From contig CP053160.1 in the NCBI GenBank assembly GCA_014607495.2, forward strand, positions 3,224,001-3,288,000: DNA of 64,000 nt. The letters are read 5' to 3'. This DNA is from Carposina sasakii. Lineage: Eukaryota; Arthropoda; Insecta; Lepidoptera; Carposinidae. The position numbers were made by a program, and so were the translations under genes. Below, one piece after another: positions 11,172 to 23,100 of the stretch (position 1 is its first letter; the number at the start of each line of letters is the position of its first letter). Under the pieces are notes generated by a model. The model ran no database searches. It saw only the letters and a program-made list of their open reading frames with translations, and was not told where the DNA came from.

Positions 11172-14100
11172 ATGGCTCTATACAGGTATTGATGAATGGT
11201 ATACTATACATGCATGTATTTTGTGTAAAATTATATTAATTAGTAAGGTAAATTGTGTAAAAATATTTTTGGTTTTATTTTAATTTAATATGGAATAATA
11301 ATTATAAAAATAATAATGATTACATACAATTATAGGTACATATATTTCATTTAATTTTTAATTTTATTTCTATCAAATCAGTTTATTTTATCAGATAATA
11401 TATGCCTTTATTGCAGTAATAATTATTTCAACTATTAATCTTATTTGGCCTGTGATTCATTTGTTATTCAGGGCCAGTTGCATACTTCCTAGTTTTACTA
11501 TTTTATATGTACCTAACTAATGCGTTTTTCTTGTTAAAAACACAATAACAAACATAGCTTTTAGTGGACAAATGTGTGCAAATTACACACCCACTTTTCT
11601 CCTAATAACTGTCTAATATTTGACGAAGACGAATCCATATTATTTATATTAGAACCGAGTTTAAAGAGGCATTTGTGGCCAATTCTGACCGCCACACTTA
11701 GGTAAACTTAAACTTAATTAGTCATATCGGCCCTTCTCCATTTTCAATGTAAATGGTTGAAACAAAAAAGGACAAATTAGAACAAATTTTAAGTTTTATG
11801 TTTAAGTGTGACAGAATCGACAACAATACATATTTAACTTATGTGTGCCGCCGGCATTGTAGTATAAAGGAAATTGGGTCATCAGCTCATTGATAATGGC
11901 CATTTTAATGTGCTTTGTGAATACTGATATAAATGAAGTTACTTCTTTTTTGTTGCTTAAGATTTCCATTATGTTTATACTGGGTAAAGTAAATTATTAA
12001 CAGTGAAATAGTTAGAAAGTTATTGCCTTAACAGTCTCACTGTAAAACTTTTAAATAATCTTAAATTGTTTTCCTATAACGTAATACTATGGGTTAGGGA
12101 CAGAAAGATACATAGAAGGGTCGATTCCGGCAGTCACACTTAAACCTAAGCCTAATCTTAGTCAGGTCTATCTCTCTCCGTTCTTAACATAAATGGCTGA
12201 GAGAGAAAAGGACAGGTAGGACTAATTCTACGTTTAGGTTTAAGTGTGACTGCCGGAATCTACCATAGAATCCACGTATACCTAGTGTCTACCTAGGCAT
12301 TATTTTTTGGGATACGTAAACTTCAAATTGCGGTCCTATTCGCGCTTGCTATTACGTCAATACGAATTAATCTATTAGAAGTTTTTAAATCAGTAATAAA
12401 TGTGTACCTAATATATAAATAAATAAATAAATACGTATAGTAGGTATAAGACCCCGTAATATCTCACCAAGTATGCGCTGTCAGTAATTAATGTATGGTA
12501 CCAATTTAAAACGGGTTTCAAACATTTAACTGGGTTAGCGTGAGGTGTTTTAAAAATATATTTACAAAGGAAGCTTTTAAAACAAATCCAATAAATTTTC
12601 TAAAAGTTCCGTTGCAAAGGATTTCTTATTACCTACCTATTATTTCTAATTATCATTATTTCTATGAAAAGTTTGTTATTTTTGTTTAATAATAACGACT
12701 TAGAAATTAACGAAATTGTATTTTTTGATGATGTTGCAAACAAAATTTTTTGGTCCCTAACTTTTCGTAACTAGCAACACGCCCATTATCAAGTTCGGAG
12801 TTTACGTCATGAAAGACGAGCGCCGAAATATCTCCTCTCTCACTCTCTACAAACCTATTAGCGCGAGCAGGACAGCCTGATACACTGCATCATTCTCACG
12901 TAACACAATGCAATCAAAACACCTAACCCTCGATCTACCTCTTTCAGTATTAAAAACAATTTGCAATACGCGACTCTGAAGACGTTGTCGTTAGTGTCTA
13001 TCAGCATGATGTCGCCGCAGCAGAGGATCCAGGAGTTGTTCCGCTCAGCCGACTGCGTCTGCTTCGATGTGGACTCCACGGTTATAAAGGACGAAGGCAT
13101 TGACGAGCTGGCCAGGTTCTGCGGGAAGGGAGAGGAGGTTCAGAGGCTGTGAGTATGAATGACTACTCTTAATATTATTATTATAAATAAAATCACGCCT
13201 CTTTCCCGGAGGGGTAGGCAGAGATTACGGATCTAGGCTTGCTACGATCCTGACACACATCTCTCGCTTTATCTATTTTTAATAAATAAATATATTCTTC
13301 ATGCACGCTCGTCGGTTTAGGGTATTTTGACCTGACCTTTCTCTAGAATTTCACCAAGACAAGACACTCCCGAAAATACAGAGAAATTTACAAAATAATG
13401 GATACTTGTTTCTACTAACACAGCAGCAGTTAACAGTAAATTACTTTATGTTAGATGCTGCTGAGTAACATTTGAAAAGGTTGAGCAACAAAACATAGAA
13501 AGGCACCTATTTTTAATATTGAATTGTATCAGGCGTCACTATTCGGAAGTTCAAATCTCTATTGAGGGATCGCCCACCACCGGGCCTTATACCCTCCGCT
13601 GACCCTCGGATCTGCCGACTCATGATCACGAACACAAGACACTACAGTCGCAACGAGAAGCCAGATCCAAGCACCTAGCATGCAACCATAAATACATAGC
13701 TGCTAATCCGAAAACCAATTAAAATTTTAATCGACATATGTTTCGCCAACACCCGTGGCATCATCAGGATTAGTTTTCCATGTTAGTTCTATCTACCGAA
13801 CCAACTAACTCAATTTTTAATAATTGATTTTTATTCAAGGAATCTCTAATTTGTAGACTTCAGTTCTACCTCTTTGCTTGTTATCAATCAGTTGTATAAA
13901 ATTTAATTGTGTGTTTCCATATCAGGTTTCCATTGATATCAATAAAAATGAGACACACCCACGTCTTCATAAACAAAATTACCATTCAATTAATAATTGA
14001 CTTGTATTGCAAGTAATTGACGTCAAAAGTTATTACGTTGTCAATATACTATTATTGTCAATTATGTTATTATATTGTCGTACTGTATTGTTGTTGGGCA

Positions 14101-17100
14101 GTCACATAGTAGTCGTAGTTTGAAATAGTAGATAAATGGAATATTTTTAAGGTCTTATCTAAAGTATGTTTAGTTTTAAATAACATAGGTACCTACGAAT
14201 AGTTCGTGTGTGGTTATTCGTTCTATGTTTTTTTTTTATCACAATTAGATAGGCAAACATTTGAACCTCATCGTGCCGGATGTTAAGCAAGATGCGGCCT
14301 AGGGTGGTACATGTTTGCCTAGAAAGTGCCTATTCACTCTAGCTTTGAAGAGACCAATGTTGTTATTCTGTGGTGTTATTAGGGTCGATTCCGGCAGTCA
14401 CACTTAAACCTTATCTTGATCAGGTCTATCTCTCTCCGTTCTTAAAATGAGAGAGAAAAGGACAGGTAGAACTAATTTTACGTTTAGGTTTAAGTGTGAC
14501 TGCCGGAATCGACCATATTGTCACTAGTCATTTACATTTGTCCCCGCTGTGCTATATGTTGCTGTAAGATCTCATTCGCGATCTTTCAGTTCTGGTTACC
14601 CCATTTTTGGGAATACAGCCGCGCATATGTATGTATGTATGTATGTATGTAATAACTCGGATAGTGTACTTATTATTTTTTTATTATACATAGGTAGTGC
14701 TTTTTATATGTTTGTTTAATCATTTAAAAATACAAGTGTTAACAATATGTCTGATAATGTTGAATTGTAGCACTATTCGGAAGTTAAAATTTAATTTAGA
14801 TCGCAATCATGAGTCGTCAAATTTGAGTGTTATTGGAGGGTGTAGAACCCGATGATAGATGAACATTAGTAGAAAAAAATATATATTTCTTCTTACAGAA
14901 CTGCAGAAGCTATGGGAGGCAGCATGACCTTCCAGGAGGCGTTGAAGAAGAGGCTGGACATCATCAGGCCCACTGTGACGCAAATCAGACAGTTCCTGGA
15001 AACCTTCCCTATCCACCTCACACCTGGTGTAGCGTGAGTATTTTATATCATGACACCTATTAGGTGTTGGCGTCGTTTTAAATAATTAACTAAGTTCTTT
15101 TATGAGGGGTGGCATAATGCACTTACAATAAAGATATTTTTTTTCTTATTAAAATATACCAATCGTATGAACGATGCCGTTCTTCGGCTTCCTTATGTGG
15201 CTCGGGATAGAGGTGATGATGCAGCATATGGGCTTTTGGTGTCAGCGGTGGGATATCTAATGGCTACGTTTTTTTAAAACGTAAAATACTGTCGTGGTCT
15301 TTGACATCACAATGTTCGAACCAATTTGAAATAAACATTATATCTATATTTATTTATTTAAACATAATTAGTTGGCTGGTTTGCACAAGTCACTAAGAGT
15401 ATGTCTGGTGTTCTGGTTATTACCGCATTTGGCGCGAGAGTTATCAAAGTTTCTGACCTCGGGTGTGATTCGCTGTTAATTATTTACCAAACTAGTTAAA
15501 TAAATATTTACCTAAAGTTGCCGAAAACAGGCAAAGAGGGAAAAGGGGATTTTTGTGCAATCGATGTTGACTAATTGCACGTTTGGAACAAATATTTCGA
15601 TGACGAACCTCTATCGATCCGATCGATAAATTATATAACTTTGTCCACGCCCCCAGTCAGGGAGATAAATAAATACATATTGCATATCGAGCTTTGGAAA
15701 CAGATAGTGGACATACCGACAACAGAACAGAGATATCCACTTACAATCTTACCGACATATTTATTTATTCCTATCAATATGGTACCAATATCTTATTTCG
15801 TATGTATGTAGCTGACGTGTATAACATATCTCTTGCAGAGAACTTGTGAAGTCGCTACAAGACAGAGGGGTGAGGGTGTACCTCGTATCGGGAGGGTTCC
15901 GTAGTCTTATCGAACCGGTGGCAGATGCGCTGGGCCTCCCGCCCTCTAACGTGTTCGCTAACCGACTCAAATTCTACTTTAATGGTAAGTAAAAGGTAAT
16001 CTACATAGGTAATAAATAAATCTAAAATTAAGGTGCCGTTGTATCGGATTCCTTTACCTCAGGGAGTACTCGTAACAATCCAAAAGAAAAGTTGACTTAA
16101 CGTAAAACTTTTTACCGATCGCCCCATCATAGGAATAGAGGATACGGATCTATCGACCTATACATCGATGGGAAGCGCAAACTATATCGACTACTCCTGA
16201 CGAGAATCGAAACGGGAAGTTTCTTTTTGTAGGCAAAACTGCAGAAAAATACGAAATCCCATAGCCACGTTTTGCATAGCAAGGACAAATGTAATTGCTA
16301 GCCCTTCGCCTGTTCATTAGTCGAATCTTACGACATGCACAGACGGAGATGATTTTTTAAATACCAGTGGACGCCCGCGACTCCTTCCGCGTGGACTACA
16401 GAAAAAACAAAATGTCTAAATTATCCGGGATAAAAACATTTTCCCGGGATAAAAAGTAGCCTATATGTTAAGTGGAACCTGTCACAATATATTACTGAAA
16501 ACTGCATCGAAATCGGTTCAGCTGTTTCTGAGATTAGCGTGCACAAACGCACAGACAAACAGACAAAAATTCCAAAAATCATCGTTTTGGGTTCTATTGC
16601 GTTGATAAAGGTCTCCTATAATATTTTTCTCATATATCTTCCATGTACAGACAGCGATCCATAACATTTTTATTATATGTACATATACATAGATGTCCGG
16701 AGTATAATTTTGGTACGATTAATTCCTTCTTTAGTCTATAATTTCATGTTTATTTGTTTTCCGTTTATTAATTAATTATTACCTATTTTATTGTTGGCAT
16801 TATTGCAATTAATGATTATGTATGATTTGCATGCACATACTCACCCCACTCTGTATCCCTTACCCTTTTAATAATTAGTTTTAATTTTCAATTAATTTAG
16901 TCACCAATGTGTACGTTTTATTATCTTTTGCTTGTATGTATGCATGTCACTGGGACATTGTCTTGATTAAGACCTACAAGTAATTTTATATAATTTGTAT
17001 TGATAATGTCCTGCTATGCATATTTAATTTGAAATACCTAAATAAATAGATAGACGGCCGATTGGTCAAGTAGGTTCGAATCCCGGTAGGTGCAAACATT

Positions 17101-20100
17101 GATATGATGAATATCGATGTTTGTTTCCGAGTCATGGATGTTTCTATACTTATCTATGTATTTATATACCGTTGCTTAGTACCCACGACACAAGACCTTA
17201 GGGATCTTAATGTGGGACTAGGTTAATGTGTTGTGTAGTGTGTGAATATTAAAAAAAAATTTTAATAGATGCAGCTGATGTATTCAAGTGATTGTTTAAG
17301 ATATACATATAAAGTATATCTTCATAAGCCCGGAATCTGACCATTATGTTGTGAGTTAGCTGTTATCGCGGTTCATGATCCTATGCATATAATTATAATA
17401 TCTCGGGAGTTATTAACACTAGCAATTCTTTGTAATTTCATCCGTTTAGAATGTTGAAATCGTCATTAAACAATAAGGTCATAAACTAAGCATTATTGGA
17501 GATTTCAAATTATCTTAATCTTCTTAATATATAAAAAATCCGTGTCACTGTGTATGTTCCGAATAAACTCAAAAACGAGTCAACTGATATTCATGAAAAT
17601 TGGCATATATATGTAATTTGGTCCAACTTAGATGATAGGATAGTTATTATTTAAATTAATGGTCTTAATAACTAATAATTAATAAAAAACTGATCACCAA
17701 CGTTGGTTGTTGTTATTAATCGTACGTTCCATAAGTCTGCAAGAGATGGCGCCTTCTGAATTCTTCTGTCTTTTCTGCAGTCCACGCGGACGGAGTCGCG
17801 GGCGTCCGCTAGTTTTACTATAAATTGACACATTTAATACGAGTTGATCGTTTTATCAGTCGGCTACTCCCAGATGCGGAAAATGATATGTAGTAAAAGG
17901 ATTTTTATTTGTTTGCATTTAATATATATTGCTTATCATAAATACATATTAATAATAATGCGGTAATAATAGGTATTATTCAGATATTACCAGTTTGTCC
18001 ATGTATTGATATCTAAGTAGTAAATTAGCCAAAATTTTATTGATATGTCATTCTCGTAATTAGTTAGTAACTTTAGATGATCATAGAGAGATAAACGCAT
18101 TTTTATGTTTATTGTAATGAGATTTATGAGATGAAATCACGATATGGGTATTATCCTTATTTAGTAATTTTATAGGTTGATAATAAAAAACACAAACATT
18201 CTCTTTACACTTGTGATATACTTATGTTTAAATTGATAACTTATTAGATTTGTACATTGTTTATAAATATTTGTTTTACTAATACAATTACTGATGTAAA
18301 CAAGTAAAGGATTTTCCTCAAAGTAAGTTCGTCAAACCACGTGATGAAGTTTTACCGCTACCGCTATACGCTTCCTAATTACCTGATATGCAATAGCAAA
18401 GCCGAAGTGTTTTTTTGTGGCCACCTTTAACGAAGGGTACGTATTCTATACATGAAATAAAGTAAGTTTATGCCAAAAAAATTTTTTTTTTGAAATTTTT
18501 TTTTAAATTCCTTGATCGTGCGAAATTTATAGTGTCTAGTGTTTATGTTAGTTTTTTTATAGACAGATATTAATTATTTTTCGTGAAAAAATCCTGCTAC
18601 GCGCGTCTATGTGCATTTATGCAGAAAAACGCAGTCTATTTACTCAACTTTGGACCCTAATATTTTGGAAACCAGACACTTCCCAGGTATGCTTCCATGG
18701 AGAAAAATGATCGTGATGATGAGGAGATTCCGTAGTTTTCGGGAACGTTGACGACCAAAAATCACCCTGTATTTGAAAATTCATTTTACGTAAGTAATAC
18801 GAATTTGACGAGCAATCAGCGAATTTTATACAATTTTCGCTATTGCTTTGCTTTTGCTAGACAGGTAATAAGGGGGACGTATATGATGGGTCTCTGACTC
18901 TTTATCTCCGAAACACTGAGCAAACCTTGCAAAAACTGATCCATGATGTAAAAAGATTAATACTAAGTATTGTTTGCGTATAAAAACATGTTTATTTATC
19001 ATAACGCGCCGTTCGTTTCTGTCTGATGCAATTTATAATAACAAAAATAATGTATTACTCTGACAGTAAGATATGTAAATAGTAATAGGGGTTAATAGTA
19101 CAAGAGCTCAACGACTTTGAGCAACAAAATTTTTAGCTGTAACTCTACTATATGTAAATTTATTAATAAGTTATTCATATATCAAAGTCCTCTTACAGAC
19201 ATAGTCACGCCCATTATAGGGTCATTTACAGTTTTTTTTTATTATTTGTATTTATATCGAAAGATCATAAAATAAAATAAACATTTGCGAAAGAAAAACT
19301 TCGCTAGTGTGAAAACTATCCGGGATATAACAATTTCAAAAACACAATTTTAGACTTGCCAAAAAACGCTCCATACAAACGGTTGCCACAATATGTCGTC
19401 ACTCGTTCAGTAACTTGTATGCGCGTAAAAGAACTTTTGTTCTACAGCTATATTAAATGTTGCGTTTATAAATATGGTCACAGAACAAAAACAAACAAAA
19501 GTTGCTGTAAATGATGCAGGTGGACATATGATGTTGTAATTTTCAATTAATTTTACATTTACAAATGGACTTACCCACTTAACTTAGAAGACTTATTACT
19601 ACCTCATTTGAATACTTAATGAAATTGTAATTTTACAAATAGGTATGATTTAAGCCTCGAACACACCGGATGCGTATGCATGCACGTAAGCATAGACGTA
19701 CACGTACCTCTGAGTTTAATGTATGGAACTGTCATCGCTTGACGTCTATGCTTACGTCTACGCATACGCATCCGGTCTGCCCGTGCCTATACAGTTCCAT
19801 ACATTACAACTCAGAGGTACGTGTAGGTCTACGCTTACGTGTACGCATACGCACCCGGTGTGCTCGAGGCTTTATTCTGATAAGCATAAAATGTCATTAA
19901 AATTCAACCTCTCTGCCTACCCCATAAGGGATAAAGGCGTGATTATATGTATGTACGAGGGGGCGTTTTTAAGTTCGCGGAATCGGGGGTAAGACGTGGA
20001 AATAAAAATACAAGTTTATTTTTCCTTTTCAATATATTCTCCTGCAACCCTAATACATTTTTCAGATCTTTCAATTAGCTTATGTATACCCTCGAAAAAA

Positions 20101-23100
20101 AATGTTTTTTCTTTGTCTGAAAAATAAGCTGAAACTGCTTCCTTCACTTCTTCATCGCTTGAGAACTTCTTCCCCCGAAGTTCTTTTTTCATTTTTGGAA
20201 AGAGATAATAATCACTGGGAGCCAGGTCAGGACTGTAGGGTGGATGAACCAAAATATCGAAGCCCACCTTATGCAGGGAAGCCAACGCAACACGGCTCTT
20301 GTGCACAGGCGCGTTGTCGTGCAGAAGGAGGTCACCTTTGGTTAATTTTCCCCTTCTTTTTGCCTTGATTGCTTCCTTTAATCGCTCTAAGATTGAAGCG
20401 TAGTATTCTCCGGTTATGGAGACACCTTTATCTTTATAATCTATCAACAAGATTCCTTCTGAGTCCCAAAAGATTGTCGCCATGATTTTTCCCGCCGACT
20501 GTGACACCTTAAATTTCTTTGGTGGTGGTGTACCTTTTTTGTGCCACTGCATAGAATCTTGTTTGGACTCAGGTTCATAATGATGAACCCAAGTTTCATC
20601 CCCAGTAACAATTCGAGTCAATACTCCATCCTGGTCTTCATTACAGAGGTCCAAAAACGCGCGAGAACACTCTACGCGCTGTTGTTTTTGAGGCGGCGTG
20701 AGCATTCTCGGCACCCACCTTGCACTGACTTTGGTCATGCCGAGATGATCGTGAAGAATTTTAAATATGGTTGTATCGGATACTCCAACCATTTCTGCGA
20801 GCTGTTTCTTCTTTAGTCTAGCATCTTCCAGTATTAATTTTTCCACTTTTTGAATTATTTCCGGAGTGGTCACCTCGATCGGCCGTCCTGGCCGAGGATC
20901 ATCTTCAAGTGAGGCCCTGCCTTGCTTAAAAAGGGTATGCTTCTAGTATGGTTTGAACCGATTTACCTTGCTTGGTAAGGAACTTTATGACAGCGCGGTG
21001 CTCGATTTTCTCCATTTTTCACAATGTTCTTCCCAACTGAGTTGTTTGATCGACGATAATTCAAATAGTAATGGCCCGATTAAAACAAAACGTTCTATTT
21101 ATACTAATAATGAGCTACTTAACCAGTTACGACTAAGGAAAGTACCCTCATTTATTAATTACCTACCCATTCCGCGAATATAAAAATGCACCCTCGTATG
21201 TATGTAAAATTCAACCATAGTCAATTACCCTATTCCCAAAGAAGTTGGGCAGAAGTGTGCAAAGTCCTCTTGTTTGTAACCAAACTCTAAGTATATTAGC
21301 AAGAATTCTCTATAATTTTATTTTATTAGATTATCTGTTATGGACTAGAGACTAGCACAATAACAAAGTCAAGTCATTCGAATTTTTATGACATAAGATT
21401 AAAACATTTAGAATTAAAAAATTATCACGAATATAATAGAAGTATAGAAGGGGATTTTTTTGTATACATAGGTACATAAAATAAAATCACGTCTCTTTGC
21501 CGGAGGGGTACATACTCGTATCCTAGGTATCACGGACCTCCATTAGCAAGTCACGATTGTTGTGATTGAATGAAATTACAAATTTAACAAAATAATGTTG
21601 TTTGCTAATAACAAAGTTTGTATACATATACAAACGCAGGAACTGCAGAGCTACGAGAAGATACCAAATCCAGGTTAAGCACAGCCGGGGCAGATGTAAA
21701 TGATCAGAGACAAGTTGCTAGCTCACCTCTTGAGAGAATCCCCAAATTTTTTGAATGTTACATCTATAAAACTGCGAATGGTTATAGTGCGCCTTGCCCG
21801 GTACGCTTTTAGCCAATTTTTGTTCGAGTTGTTGCTGCCATGCAAGCTCCCAGCCTAGAGCACGCTCGGTTATCGTGCGCACGCGCATCATGCGTGCGCG
21901 CAACACGCGGCGCGCCCCGTTCGCGTTTTTGTTTGCGTCGGCAACTGGGGCAGTGTCAGAGGGACTTATCGTTTGTTTACAGTTGCTGTACACGCCCATT
22001 TTGTATGTATAAAAAAAAAAAAAAAAAAAAAAAAAATATATTGTTGTTTAATAGAGATTTCGTTCAATATTTACTTATAGATTTCTAGTAACTATTGGCC
22101 AAAATGAGACTACGAGACCAAAGAAGATTTTTTTCCTTTTTTATAACTACTTAAACTATTTTCTTGTAAACAAACAAATAATAAAAAATAGGTACTCTTT
22201 TTTGTTTGCTTTTATCAGTATTATGCACACTCGTATGTAAATTGTCATCTGATCTCGCTATGCTAAACGTGGCTGTGGTATCTCGTTAATGATGCTGCAG
22301 TTCTGGCTACCCCATTTTCAGAAGACAGCCGTGTCTACTTGTCTATATTCTTAACTAGTAGACGCCCGCGTCTTCGTCCGCGTTCGACTGCAGAGCGTGG
22401 ACTGCAGAAAAAACAAAATGTCAAAATTATCCGTGGTAAAAATATTTTCCCGGGCCTATGTGCTAATTTAGGGTGTCAGCTAACTCCATACCAATTTTTA
22501 TTCAAAACGCTCCAGCTATTTTACGTGAAAGAGTAACAAACATCCATCCATCCATCCATACTCACAAACTTTCGCGTTTGTAATATTAGTAGGATTGTTT
22601 TGATTTTACAATGAGGTTTTCTATTCTACAACGAAATAAAACCACGCTTGTTACAGGCGAATACGCAGGGTTCGATGAGAACGAGCCGACCTCCCGTTCT
22701 GGTGGCAAGGGGCTGGTGATACGGCGGCTGAAGGAGCAGCACGGGTACCAGCGACTCATCATGATCGGGGACGGCGCCACCGATGCTGAGGCTTGCCCGC
22801 CGGCTGACGGCTTTATTGGTGGGTTTTATTTTATTAATTGTTACCAAAATTTATGTAGGGGAACAAGTGGAAAATAGGATGGAAACGCCTACCTTCGAAA
22901 GTGGACTGTATCTGGTGATGGTATGTGCGCAGGCGCCTGGCAGTCCAGTTGGTGAATTTGCCAGGTTTGTGGGTTTCCTCTTTCGCCAATCCGTACATAA
23001 GATAAAAGGGTGACACTCGCGATGTATCTTGATGATCTTCTTTCCTGGTTGACGGGACAATCGGTATGTCGACCGAACCGGGTTAGATACTCCGACGAAT

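Noticed and set aside
12858..13100. 80-residue minus-strand frame
   Set aside because: Antisense to PSPH exon 2, with no signal of its own.
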